A stretch of 33,213 bases of DNA from DATGFB01 sp032160545. GTDB taxonomy: Bacteria; Actinomycetota; Actinomycetes; Mycobacteriales; Jatrophihabitantaceae. The stretch covers positions 1-33,213 of the forward strand of contig JAVHVN010000156.1 in the NCBI GenBank assembly GCA_032160545.1. Direction: 5' to 3'. The translations under genes and the position numbers were made by a program. How positions within the stretch are numbered: the first letter of the stretch is position 1; every line of letters starts with the position of its first letter. Of the stretch, positions 23,502-32,839 are shown piece after piece. Below the pieces are notes generated by a model. The model was given only the letters and a program-made list of their open reading frames with translations. It did not search any database and had not been told where the DNA came from.

Positions 23502-26129
23502 ATGCGCGTCGATGTCTTGCCCCGCCAGGTCTCGATCACGCCCGGCCTGCGCCAGCCGGTGACGATCACGATCACGAACACGACCACCGTCATCGGCGGT
23601 TACGCCGTCCGGATCCTCGGTGCCGACCCCGGTTGGGTCGAGCTCGAGGCGGACGAGATCTCGCTGTTCCCCGACGAGAGCCGCACGCTCACCGCGACCG
23701 TGATGCCGCCGCGCGGCCTGCCCGCCGGCACCCGGCGCATCGCGGTCCAGGTGCGCGAGCTGACCCCGCCCGAGTCGAGCACGATCGTCGAGCTCGACCT
23801 CACCGTCGCGCCGTCCGAGGTCGTGCAGCTGCGGATCGACCCGCTCGCGGTGACGGCCGGCAAGCAGGCGACGTTCAGCATCCTGGTCGAGAACACCGGC
23901 AACACCCGCGTCAGGGGCCAGCTCTCGGCCGAGGACCCGGAGTCGAAGGTCGCCTTCCGCTTCGAGCCGGACCGCGTGCTGCTCGCGCCGGGTGAGCACG
24001 CGCTGGTCGACATGCGCGCGAAGTCGCGCCGCCCCTTCATCGGCACGCCCAGGGTGCGCATCCTGTCGATCTTCCTCGACCAGAATGCCGACGACGCCTT
24101 CTTCTCCGAGCCCTACACCGACGCTGCCCCTTCGCCCGACGGCGAGCGCGACGCGCTGGCGAACGCGACGTTCGTCCAGCGCTCGGTGCTCGGGCGCGGC
24201 GCTCTCTCGCTGCTCGGTCTGCTGGTGGCCGTCACCGTCTTTGCGATCGTGATCACCATCGCGCTCTCGCGGCTGGTCGGGCAGACCGCCGCCGACCGCG
24301 ACCTCGCGCTGCAGGTGGCGGCGGCCCGCAACAGCGCCGCCACCACCGGCACGTCCGGGGTCGCCGGCACCGTCAACCTGCTCACGTCCGGCAAGCCGGT
24401 GGCCGGGGTCGCGGTCAGCGTCTTCACCGCCGACAACATCTCCAGCCCTGTCGCGACGACGGCGACGAACACCAGCGGTGCCTACCGGGTCGGCAACCTG
24501 GCGGCCGGCAAGTACAAGATCAGCTTCCGTGGCGCGGGGTTCGTCCAGCTCTGGTATCCCGGTGCGGCATCGGACGCCGACGCGACCATCGTGACGCTCG
24601 ACGCGGGGCAGCAACAAGCCGGCCTCGACGTACGCCTCGGCGGTGTGCCGGCGTCCATCGCGGGCAAGGTCGTGGGCGACGACGTCTCCGCGGCCACGCT
24701 GTTCCTCGAAACCGTGCCGACGGGGACGACGACGGCTGCCGCGCGGATCGCCGCACTGGACCCGAGCACCACGCCGGGCGTCGTCGCACCGCCCGACAAC
24801 GGCGGCGCTGTCGTGAAGACCGTGCCGATCGGGTCGGACGGTTCCTTCAGCCTGGCCAGCGTCCCCTCGCCGAGCATCTATGACCTGGTCGTCACGAAGA
24901 CCGGGTACGCGAGCTCGGTACAACGCATCGACATCGGAGCCGGCGAGAACCGCACCGGCGTGCAACTGACGCTGAGCAAGGGCGACGGGCTCATCTCGGG
25001 GTCGGTGGCCTCGGCCACCGGCCCGCTCGGCGGCGTCACCCTGACCGCGACGTCGGGTCAGACGACCGCGAGCACCGTCTCGCTCACCGACACCGGTATC
25101 GGCACCTTCACCCTGCGCAACCTGCCGACGCCCGCGACCTTCACCGTCGTCGCGAGCAAGGACGGCTTCGCATCGCAGACCCTGACGCTGACCCTGGCCG
25201 CCGGCCAGAAGCTCACCGGCGTCGGCATCACGCTCAGCCAGTCGGCGGGTGCGGTGCAGGGCGTCGTGACCACCGAGCCCAGCAATGCCCGCGCACCGGG
25301 AGTCGCAGTGACGCTCACCGACGGACTGCTCACCGTTCAGACCGCGACCGAGAGCACCGGCGACGTCGGTGCCTGGCGGGTGACCGGACTCCCCATCCCC
25401 GGCACGTACACCGTCACGTTCAGCCGCAGCGACCTCGCGCCGCAGACCGTGTCGCTCTCGCTCGACGCCGCGGGCAACATCACGCCCGGCTCCCTCGGCG
25501 CGCGCATCACCTCGGACGGAGTCTCGGTGAGCCTGCAGTCCTCGACCGCGACGGTCACGGGCTCGGTGACCCAGAAGGGCGGCGGGACGGTGTGCGACGT
25601 GAGCTCGAACGCGCTCGGCGAGGCCACCGTGACGCTGCAATCCGGCTCGTCGTCCTACCGCGTGACGTCGGCCAGCGTGGCGCCGAACTGCGGCAAATTC
25701 CGTCTCGAACACCTACCACCCGGGACATACACCATGACCGTCACCGCAGGCAGTGGGACCAGTCCCAACTCGCAGGTCATCACCTTGCAGGCCGGTGGAA
25801 CGGTCAACCGAAGCGTCGTCCTGTCCCAGCCCGCGTCGATGTCCGGAACCGTGGAGTGCTGCACCACCAACCAGGCCGTAGGCGCAGAACCCGGGCCGCG
25901 AGCCAACTGGCACGTCTTCCTCTACCTGCAGTCTCAATACCCGACTCAGGTAGCCCAATCGACGACCACCGATCAGGGTGGCGCGTTCACGTTCAAGGAC
26001 ATTGACGCCGGCAAGTACATCCTCGCGGCCGGCCCGACGGCCGACCCGGCGAACGCGACCAACACCACCCCGGTGACCGTTCAGCCCAGCGATCAACTCA
26101 CCGGCGTGAAGATCATGGTGTCGCAGTGA
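23502..26129 (+). CDS. CIS-locus membrane protein B: paralogue of A with six C-terminal modules
   Basis: 875 aa, starting 1 nt after the stop of A. Two beta-sandwich domains fill residues 1-205; the first repeats A's pattern (SITPG...TITNTTTVIGGYAVRILG). The helix is at about 233-255 (GALSLLGLLVAVTVFAIVITI), followed by a short Ala-rich linker without the long Gly run. About six carboxypeptidase-regulatory-like modules follow from 285 (AYRVGNLAAGKYKISF, TFTLRNLPTPATF, AWRVTGLPIPGTYTV, KFRLEHLPPGTYTM). Cysteines occur only near the C-terminus (VCDVSS, PNCGKF, ECCTT), as expected for an exported, oxidised part. Its stop overlaps the next GTG (GTGA), so A, B and C are probably translated together. 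Confidence 0.82.
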   Translation: MRVDVLPRQVSITPGLRQPVTITITNTTTVIGGYAVRILGADPGWVELEADEISLFPDESRTLTATVMPPRGLPAGTRRIAVQVRELTPPESSTIVELDLTVAPSEVVQLRIDPLAVTAGKQATFSILVENTGNTRVRGQLSAEDPESKVAFRFEPDRVLLAPGEHALVDMRAKSRRPFIGTPRVRILSIFLDQNADDAFFSEPYTDAAPSPDGERDALANATFVQRSVLGRGALSLLGLLVAVTVFAIVITIALSRLVGQTAADRDLALQVAAARNSAATTGTSGVAGTVNLLTSGKPVAGVAVSVFTADNISSPVATTATNTSGAYRVGNLAAGKYKISFRGAGFVQLWYPGAASDADATIVTLDAGQQQAGLDVRLGGVPASIAGKVVGDDVSAATLFLETVPTGTTTAAARIAALDPSTTPGVVAPPDNGGAVVKTVPIGSDGSFSLASVPSPSIYDLVVTKTGYASSVQRIDIGAGENRTGVQLTLSKGDGLISGSVASATGPLGGVTLTATSGQTTASTVSLTDTGIGTFTLRNLPTPATFTVVASKDGFASQTLTLTLAAGQKLTGVGITLSQSAGAVQGVVTTEPSNARAPGVAVTLTDGLLTVQTATESTGDVGAWRVTGLPIPGTYTVTFSRSDLAPQTVSLSLDAAGNITPGSLGARITSDGVSVSLQSSTATVTGSVTQKGGGTVCDVSSNALGEATVTLQSGSSSYRVTSASVAPNCGKFRLEHLPPGTYTMTVTAGSGTSPNSQVITLQAGGTVNRSVVLSQPASMSGTVECCTTNQAVGAEPGPRANWHVFLYLQSQYPTQVAQSTTTDQGGAFTFKDIDAGKYILAAGPTADPANATNTTPVTVQPSDQLTGVKIMVSQ

Positions 26130-29100
26130 CCCGGCCGCTGGGGCGGCAGGACCCCGCCGAGCGCGCGCCCGAGGTCACCCTCGATCCCGAGCTGCGGGCG
26201 AGTGCGGGCTCGCATGTCGCGCTGCGGGTCGCCGTGACGAACCGCGCCCCCGAGCCGCGGATCATGGCGATCAACGCACTGGGCGTCGACAGTGCCTGGC
26301 TGCCCAGGCCGAGTCGCACCCGGCCGGTCATGCCGGGCGAGACGGTCTACGGCGAGTTGACGCTGAGCCCGGCGCCGGGCACGATGCCGGCGCGATACCC
26401 GCTGGCCATCGCGGTCCAGGCGCTCGACCCGGTGTCGGACCGCTCCACTTCCCCGACCACGCTCGCCGAGACGGTCCTCGTCGTGGACGCCCCCGGCCAG
26501 ATCTCGGTCGAGGTGCAGCCGGCGGACGTCACCGGGTTCCGCCGCCGCAAGGTCACCGTGCTGTTGCGCAACTCGAGCCCGGTGGACGACACGGTGCACC
26601 TCGAGGTGCAGTCGCCCGAGACCGCCGAGGTGCGGCTCGCTCGCGACGAGGTGCACGTCCCCGGTGGCGGCACCGCCTCGGTGCGTGGGCGGGTGCGGAT
26701 CGAGCCGCGGTTGTTCGGCCACCGGTCGCGCTACACGTACACGGTCAGCGCGCGGGGTTCCGGCGCGCCGCGGCGTGCCGAGGCGTCGGTGACGACGCGG
26801 GCGTTCCTGGGCGCCAACGCGTCGAAGGCCTTCGTCCTGATCGCGGTGGTCACGCTGTGGGCCGGGCTGGCGCTCGTCTTCATCCCCAAGCTCGCCGACA
26901 AGGTCCGCAGTGGTCAGAACAAGGCGGCAGGCGCGGTCTCCACCGCCCAGGACAACGCGCAGAACAAGGCGACCGGTGCCTTGCCCGGCGGCAAGAGCGC
27001 ATCCCCCAGCGCGAGTGCCGGCGGCAATGGTGGCAGCGGCGGCAGTAACGGAGGCGGCAGCGGCGGCGCGAGCGGCGGCGGCGCGGGTGCGGCCGCCGGC
27101 TCGGCCACGGCGTCGGCCATCCAGCTCAACGGCACGGTCGCCGGCCGCGCCCCCGGCGGCGTCGGGGTCGCGATCCAGCCGACGTCCCTCGTCGACGAGG
27201 CGGCGCAGGGTGCCACGCCGGTCGGTGTCGACACGGCCTCGACGCACGAGATCGGCAAGGTGCCGGGCAGCGCCGTGCTGCTCACCGCGCCCAGCACGAC
27301 GTCGCAGAGCCGCAACACGGTCACCTCGTCCGACGGAGCGTGGTCGTTCTCGGGCGTGAAGGCGCCGGGCTACTACCTGCTCGTGTTCACCAAGCCCGGC
27401 TACCAGACGCAGCGCTACATCGTCGACTCGTCGACCGCGGTCGCCGCCCAACCGCTGGCGGTGACGCTCGCACCGGGCCAGGGCTCGTTGAGCGGGCAGA
27501 TCCTCACCAGCAGCGGACAGCCCGTGGGGGCCGCGCAGATCACGATCACCGACGGCACCAACACGATCACCACGAGCAGCAACTCGAAGGGCGCGGTCGG
27601 CACCTGGTCGGTGAACGGCCTGTCGACGCCGAGCTCCTACCTCGTCAGCGCGAGCAAGGACGGCATGGGCACCGAGTCCTCGATCGTCACGCTGGACGCG
27701 GGCGGGCACGGGTCGGTGAACCTCAAGCTGTCGGTCGGCGTCGCGTCGCTCGTCGGCAAGATCCAGGGCGCCGACGCCCTCGGTGTGGTGGCCGGCCTCG
27801 GGGGTGTGCAGGTCACCGCGACGGACGGCACGGTCAATCGCGTCTCGTCGACGGTCACGACCGGCTCGGTGGTCGGCAACTACACGCTGCCCGGTCTGGC
27901 GCCCGGCCGGTACACGGTCACGGCGTCGCTTCCGGGCTACCTGCCGCAGACCCAAGAAGTCGTCATCAAGCGCGGGCAGTCCAAGGTGAACCTCGACGCC
28001 GTCCTGAAGAGCGCGACGGCGTCGGTGGCGGGCATCGTCACCGGTCCGGGGGGTACGCCGCCCGTGACGGGGCCGGTCAACGGTGCCGGCCTCACCCTGA
28101 CCTCCGCGGCGAACTCGTACAAGATCACGAGCGGCGCCGACGGGTCGTTCCGCATCAACGGAGTCGCGCCCGGGACCTACGTGCTCAGCGCCGAATACTT
28201 CGGCCTGACGACCTCGTTCGTCACCGTGACGGCCAACGCGGGCGAGGTCAGCGAGGTGCCGTCCTCGGCACTTGCCCTGAAGACGGAGACCTCGACGAAC
28301 ATTTCGTCGATCACGGGATTCGTCGCGAGCGCCGTGAGCCCGAGCGGCACGCTCAGTTGCCCGCCCGGCACGACCCCTGGGACGACGTGTGTCGTCACGT
28401 TCACGCTGACCGACAGCGGCGGCCAGGCGGTCAACATCGGCACGAGCAAGAACGGCCCGTTCGTGCCCTCGCTGATGAGCGGACCGGCAACGAACGGCCC
28501 GACGGGCTACGAACTCTTCGGAGAGAACGGGTTGCCTCCCGGTCTGTACCGGCTGACCATCGGCGCGACGAACTTCCTGCCGGCCACGATCAACGTGCGG
28601 GTGCCGGCCAATGCGACCGCCCAGGCGCCGCAGGCGAACCTGTTCCCCGGCAATACGATCTCCGGTCGCATCGACGCATTGGGCGATCTGTTCAAGGACG
28701 GACCGACCCCGTTGCCCAGCGCGGACGGCTACCCGACCTGTGTCTGGGCCGTGCCGGTCAATTCCTCGACGCCGAGCCCGACCACCTGCACCTTCACCGC
28801 GCCGACCCCGTCCCAGTGCCAGACGAAGGGCCTGCCCGAGAAGGCTTTCGCGGTACTCGACGCCCCGCACAACGACACGACCTACTCCCTCGACGGGCTG
28901 TGCGACGGCACGTACAACGTCTTCGTCATCACCGAGAACCCGTGGTACATCAACCCGGCGCCGACGGCCTCGCAGACCGTGACGCACGGCCAGACAGTGA
29001 CGTACTCACCGCACGTCGCGCGCAAGGGTCACGTCGTCCTCACGATCTCGAAGTTCAACTCCGATGGCAGTCCCGGAACGCTCGGCTCGCTGCACGGCAC

Positions 29101-32029
29101 CGTGAAGTGCGGCGGCAGCTCCATCGGTGACCTGTCGACGATCAACCCCAGCACCAAAACAGTGATCGTCTCGGGAGTCGACGCGGCCACGGTCACCTGT
29201 ATCGCCACGACCACGGACACGCCGGTACTGACCGGCTCCGTCAGCAACATCACCGCGCGCAACGACGCCGACACCCCTGCGCAACTGACGCTGACGACGA
29301 AGGTCGGGACGCTCTTCGGCCGCGTCGTCAGCCCGTACGGCAGCCTTTCGGCGAACCCGGTCGGCGGGGTCACCGTGACCGTGAGCGGCATCGTGGGCTA
29401 CGACGGCGCGACGCCCATCACCGGCTCTGCGCAGATCCCGACCGACACCTCCGGGTGCTTCGCGATCGTGCAGGGCAGCAACACCCCCGCGACCGGCGGA
29501 CCGACAGGATGCAGCTCCGTCTCGGCGGCGAACACCAACCAGCAGGACCTCAAACTGGTCAGCTCCGCGGTGACGGTGTCGGTGTCGAGCGGCACCATCA
29601 CCGACGCACTCGCCGACACCTCGCGCACCTTGTCGTCGGGTCTCAACACCCTGACGGTCCGCCCCACCCCGGTCCAGTTCGGCAGCAGCGTGCTGCTCAC
29701 CTCGAGCACCCCCACCGACCTGTCGCAAGCGCGGGTCACGGTCACGAAGCTCCAAGCGCAGGGGTCTGGCACCGTCACGGTGACCGCGTCGTCGGGCGGC
29801 GCGCTCACGTGGACCGACTCGGCCATCGGCACCTCGGGCTTCGCGTGGCGCGGCTCGTACCAGGTGACCGCGACGCTGGCCGGCTTCACGCAGGCCAGCG
29901 CCGAGGTGGACTGCCCGACCGACCCGGCCACCACCACCGGTACCACGTGCGTGATCAAGGCCGGCGGCTCGTTGGGGTTGGCGCAGTTGGGGAGTCTCTC
30001 GGGAACGCTCACCGCGCATCTCGGTGACCAGGCGACGTACACCGATTCCACCGGAGCGGTCCAGACCTACCCGACCCAGCCGCTCGTCGGTGCGCGGGTG
30101 ACGGCGACGCCGTGCACGACGAACACCGGCACGTGTACCGCGGCCGGTGCCCAGTTCTTCGCGAGCTCGGACTCGCGCGGCTTCTTCCAGATCACCGGCG
30201 CGGCGTCGCCGTACGTCATGCCGACCGGCGGCAGCTGGGAGATCACTGTCGCGAACGCCGGGTACATCACGACCACGCAGCGCGTGACGATCAATCCTGG
30301 TGACAACACGCTGCCCGACGGCGACGTCTTCACGAGGCCGGTCAACTTCGCGGTGGGCATCCAGATCGGCCCGGGCCAGTTGTTCACGTGCCCGACCGAC
30401 ACTCCGGACTGCGCGACCGTCACCCTGACCCGGGTCGAGACCGGTCAGCAGTTCACGGTGACGACGGGAACGAGCACGACCAACTCGGCGAACGTGACGA
30501 CGACGCGCTACCTGTTCAACTCGCTCAACCCCGCGACCTACATCGTGACCATCTCCGGCGACGGCCTCACCCAGACCTCGACCCAGTACACCGTCCCGCT
30601 CGGGACGCCTCAGCCACTGGACGTCCCGGTACCGGTCGTGCAGAACAGCGTGTCGGGCATCGTCCAGGGGCCCGTCGGCAAGATCGGGACGCCTACAGCG
30701 CAGAACAACGTCTCGATCGAGTTGGGTCACATGGACGCCTCGACGCCGGCGCAGTTCGTCACCGACCGGGGAACCAACGGAGCGTTGCTGATCGCGACGA
30801 CGGCGACCAACGCCGCCGGCGTCGCGGGGGCGTTCACGTTCTCCAACGTGCGCAACGGGACCTATATCGCCCGGTACAACCAGGGCACGACCACGCCGCT
30901 CATCGCCAAGGTCGACGGTTTCGACAGCGCGATCAGCACGTCGTTCGTCAGCGTCGGCGCCGGCCAGTCCGCGTCGTTCCCGACGGTGGTGCTGCCGCGC
31001 GTCACCCGGCCGGTGGAGTTGACGGTGACCCCCACGGCCAGCGGTGACGACGTCAGCGGTGCCACCAACGTCACCCTCAAGTCGGCCGCCGACTCGTCCT
31101 GGGTGCTCAGCCCGCTCCCGGTCGCAGCTGCCGGCGGTGCGTACACGTGGCGGTTCGAGACGGTGCCGTCGGGCAACTGGCTGATCTCGTACACGCTGCC
31201 GCTGCGGCACCTCGGTGCGTTGACGCCGACGACGACCGCGCCGGTGCTCGGGTGCAGCCCGAATCCGACGGTCACGACGGTTGTCGCCTGTACGGCAACC
31301 TCGGCGAACCCGCTCACCGTGCCCGGGACCGCGACCTCATCGACCGTCGTTCCCGCCGCCTACTCGCTGAACGAGTTCTCGGTCGGATTGACGGTCCTGG
31401 CGCACCGGCTCGCCGCAGATCCCAATGCGGCGATTCCGACCACCTCGTTGATCGTCACCACCGCCACGAACCCACCGACGACCCCGCCGACGTCCACATC
31501 GGTCTACACGGACAGCGGGTTCACGGTGGTGACGGCGACGCCGAGCACCCCGACCGACTCGTTCTGGGGCAGGACGGGCGCGACCTACGCCGCCTCCGCC
31601 ACGACCGGGGTCACCAACTGGACGGTCACCAACCGCTCTCTGACCGCTGCGTCCCCCTCGACGCCGCTCGACATCACCGAGGTGGGCGCGCCGGTCAGCG
31701 TCAAGCTGACCAGCCCCACTGGCACGCCGGGCTCGGCCACCGTGACGGTCACCCTCACGCCGCCCACCGGCAGCGGCGTCACCGGTCCCTCGCCCAATAT
31801 CAACGTGGACGCGACCGGCGGCACCACGACGTTCTCCGACCTCCCGTTCACCGGCACCGGGCTCTGGACGGTGGACGTCACGGGGACGTACACCGTCGCC
31901 GACGTGCCTGCGCACGGAAGCACGCCGGACGTGCCGGCGCACGACGAGACACTCACCGGCCAAGCGACGTTCACCGTCAACTCGTTGACGCCGCCGACCG
32001 TGCTGGTCACTCTGACGGTGTCGCCCTAG
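26126..32029 (+). CDS. CIS-locus giant membrane protein C with long extracytoplasmic array
   Basis: 1967 aa. Residues 1-225 are the two-domain beta-sandwich head (LDPELRASAGSHVALRVAVT...), more diverged than those of A and B. The membrane helix is at about 234-253 (AFVLIAVVTLWAGLALVF) and a Gly/Ser-rich linker at 299-321. The rest is a long chain of carboxypeptidase-regulatory-like and Ig-like modules (SSDGAWSFSGVKAPGYYLLV, TWSVNGLSTPSSYLV, SFRINGVAPGTYVLS), very Thr/Ser-rich. I count about 18 cysteines, all after residue 700 and mostly in close pairs (CPPGTTPGTTC, CPTDPATTTGTTC, CTTNTGTC, CPTDTPDC), which look like short-loop disulfides. No signal peptide, sortase motif or catalytic site was seen. 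The GTG start overlaps the B stop. A stalk crossing the cell wall is my inference. Confidence 0.82.
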   Translation: MTRPLGRQDPAERAPEVTLDPELRASAGSHVALRVAVTNRAPEPRIMAINALGVDSAWLPRPSRTRPVMPGETVYGELTLSPAPGTMPARYPLAIAVQALDPVSDRSTSPTTLAETVLVVDAPGQISVEVQPADVTGFRRRKVTVLLRNSSPVDDTVHLEVQSPETAEVRLARDEVHVPGGGTASVRGRVRIEPRLFGHRSRYTYTVSARGSGAPRRAEASVTTRAFLGANASKAFVLIAVVTLWAGLALVFIPKLADKVRSGQNKAAGAVSTAQDNAQNKATGALPGGKSASPSASAGGNGGSGGSNGGGSGGASGGGAGAAAGSATASAIQLNGTVAGRAPGGVGVAIQPTSLVDEAAQGATPVGVDTASTHEIGKVPGSAVLLTAPSTTSQSRNTVTSSDGAWSFSGVKAPGYYLLVFTKPGYQTQRYIVDSSTAVAAQPLAVTLAPGQGSLSGQILTSSGQPVGAAQITITDGTNTITTSSNSKGAVGTWSVNGLSTPSSYLVSASKDGMGTESSIVTLDAGGHGSVNLKLSVGVASLVGKIQGADALGVVAGLGGVQVTATDGTVNRVSSTVTTGSVVGNYTLPGLAPGRYTVTASLPGYLPQTQEVVIKRGQSKVNLDAVLKSATASVAGIVTGPGGTPPVTGPVNGAGLTLTSAANSYKITSGADGSFRINGVAPGTYVLSAEYFGLTTSFVTVTANAGEVSEVPSSALALKTETSTNISSITGFVASAVSPSGTLSCPPGTTPGTTCVVTFTLTDSGGQAVNIGTSKNGPFVPSLMSGPATNGPTGYELFGENGLPPGLYRLTIGATNFLPATINVRVPANATAQAPQANLFPGNTISGRIDALGDLFKDGPTPLPSADGYPTCVWAVPVNSSTPSPTTCTFTAPTPSQCQTKGLPEKAFAVLDAPHNDTTYSLDGLCDGTYNVFVITENPWYINPAPTASQTVTHGQTVTYSPHVARKGHVVLTISKFNSDGSPGTLGSLHGTVKCGGSSIGDLSTINPSTKTVIVSGVDAATVTCIATTTDTPVLTGSVSNITARNDADTPAQLTLTTKVGTLFGRVVSPYGSLSANPVGGVTVTVSGIVGYDGATPITGSAQIPTDTSGCFAIVQGSNTPATGGPTGCSSVSAANTNQQDLKLVSSAVTVSVSSGTITDALADTSRTLSSGLNTLTVRPTPVQFGSSVLLTSSTPTDLSQARVTVTKLQAQGSGTVTVTASSGGALTWTDSAIGTSGFAWRGSYQVTATLAGFTQASAEVDCPTDPATTTGTTCVIKAGGSLGLAQLGSLSGTLTAHLGDQATYTDSTGAVQTYPTQPLVGARVTATPCTTNTGTCTAAGAQFFASSDSRGFFQITGAASPYVMPTGGSWEITVANAGYITTTQRVTINPGDNTLPDGDVFTRPVNFAVGIQIGPGQLFTCPTDTPDCATVTLTRVETGQQFTVTTGTSTTNSANVTTTRYLFNSLNPATYIVTISGDGLTQTSTQYTVPLGTPQPLDVPVPVVQNSVSGIVQGPVGKIGTPTAQNNVSIELGHMDASTPAQFVTDRGTNGALLIATTATNAAGVAGAFTFSNVRNGTYIARYNQGTTTPLIAKVDGFDSAISTSFVSVGAGQSASFPTVVLPRVTRPVELTVTPTASGDDVSGATNVTLKSAADSSWVLSPLPVAAAGGAYTWRFETVPSGNWLISYTLPLRHLGALTPTTTAPVLGCSPNPTVTTVVACTATSANPLTVPGTATSSTVVPAAYSLNEFSVGLTVLAHRLAADPNAAIPTTSLIVTTATNPPTTPPTSTSVYTDSGFTVVTATPSTPTDSFWGRTGATYAASATTGVTNWTVTNRSLTAASPSTPLDITEVGAPVSVKLTSPTGTPGSATVTVTLTPPTGSGVTGPSPNINVDATGGTTTFSDLPFTGTGLWTVDVTGTYTVADVPAHGSTPDVPAHDETLTGQATFTVNSLTPPTVLVTLTVSP
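27022..27096. repeat. Gly/Ser-coding simple repeat (linker of membrane protein C)
   Basis: GGCGGC/GGCAGC-type units encode the flexible linker just after the membrane helix, the same position as in protein A. Confidence 0.6.
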
Positions 32030-32088
32030 GGGAGCGGGTCGCTCACCCGAGGTGGTGGGTGCCGTAGGGGAGCGGGTCGCTCACCCGA
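32027..32088. terminator. Duplicated GC-rich hairpin between convergent genes
   Basis: An exact 24-bp direct repeat occurs at 32027-32050 and 32065-32088. Each copy contains GAGCG-GGT-CGCTC, a perfect 5-bp stem with a 3-nt loop, and alternatively CGGGT-CGCTC-ACCCG. Copy 1 carries the stop of membrane protein C; copy 2 carries the stop (32081-32083) of the convergent zinc-ribbon gene. Probably a bidirectional terminator, one copy for each gene. Confidence 0.5.
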
Positions 32089-32839
32089 TCGTGTGCGTGA
32101 GCATCAGCGCGATCAACACGACGGTGGCGGTCACCGCGAGCCCGATCAGCGCCCAGACCCACCACCCGACGCCCTTCTCCGGCAGGTACTCGACCGGCGG
32201 CGGAGGCGGCGGCGGCACGTAGAGCATCGGTGGCGGCGGCTGGTCGACCAGGACCATCGGCAGCCCGCAGCGCACGCAGGTCTGCGCGGTGACCGCGTTG
32301 GGCTCGAAGCAGTGCGGGCAGCGCAGCGAGGCGATCGTGGCGCGGCCGACCGTCCCGGGCAGCCGCCGCAGCGAGAGGTCGTTCGCCGCGTCATCGCGGT
32401 CGCGCTGCACCCGCGCGGGCGTCCAGAACAGCGGGTAGTCGCAACTGCGGCAGAAGTCGCTAGCGTCCCGGCGGCTGACCGACACCTGCTGCATCGCACC
32501 GCACTCCGGGCAGGACAGCACCTCGACGGCGCCGCCTGCCATCGGCGGCAGGTACGGCAGGCGAAGGGCCGCGGTCGCGTCGGCATCCGCGGGTTGCGCA
32601 GAGTACGGGGACGGAGCAGGCGGGGCGTACGCGGACGGAGGCGGGGGCACCCACGGCGCGGTGCTGGCGATGCTGTCGGCACTACCGCTTTCAACGCTGC
32701 CGCCGTCGGGGTCGGCTGCCATCGGCAACGGTGGAGCCGCGTTCGGATCGGCGTCGGGCGCGGCGCCGCCGGGCGGCGGGTACAGCGGCCCGGAGCCGAC
32801 GAGCGTGGGCTCGTCGTCGAGAGGAGTCACGTCACTCAT
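32081..32839 (-). CDS. Tail-anchored protein with two zinc ribbons
   Basis: 252 aa. Residues 1-105 are Pro/Ala-rich and disordered. Zinc ribbon 1 uses C110, C113, C130 and C133 (CPECG...FCRSC); zinc ribbon 2 uses C174, C177, C188 and C191 (CPHC...CVRCG). A second Pro-rich segment (200-215) leads to one C-terminal membrane helix (about 226-247) with only a few residues after it, so the protein faces the cytoplasm as a tail-anchored protein. Its ATG overlaps the stop of the tail-I-like gene (ATGA), putting it in the CIS structural operon. No named family recognised. A membrane-bound adaptor for the particle is a reasonable guess. Confidence 0.8.
   Translation of the reverse strand: MSDVTPLDDEPTLVGSGPLYPPPGGAAPDADPNAAPPLPMAADPDGGSVESGSADSIASTAPWVPPPPSAYAPPAPSPYSAQPADADATAALRLPYLPPMAGGAVEVLSCPECGAMQQVSVSRRDASDFCRSCDYPLFWTPARVQRDRDDAANDLSLRRLPGTVGRATIASLRCPHCFEPNAVTAQTCVRCGLPMVLVDQPPPPMLYVPPPPPPPVEYLPEKGVGWWVWALIGLAVTATVVLIALMLTHTIG

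Noticed and set aside
21092..23593. 833-codon minus-strand frame opposite membrane protein A
   Set aside because: Low-complexity Arg/Ala/Gly sequence with no start context; the opposite strand encodes recognisable modules.
26093..28987. 964-codon open frame on the minus strand opposite membrane protein C
   Set aside because: Arg/Gly/Asp-rich composition typical of antisense frames in high-GC genes; no family motif. The plus-strand frame has clear modules and a membrane helix.
26126..32029. Sortase or adhesin role for membrane protein C
   Set aside because: No signal peptide, LPXTG-type motif or C-terminal anchor; the single helix is near the N-terminus and the locus is a CIS one.
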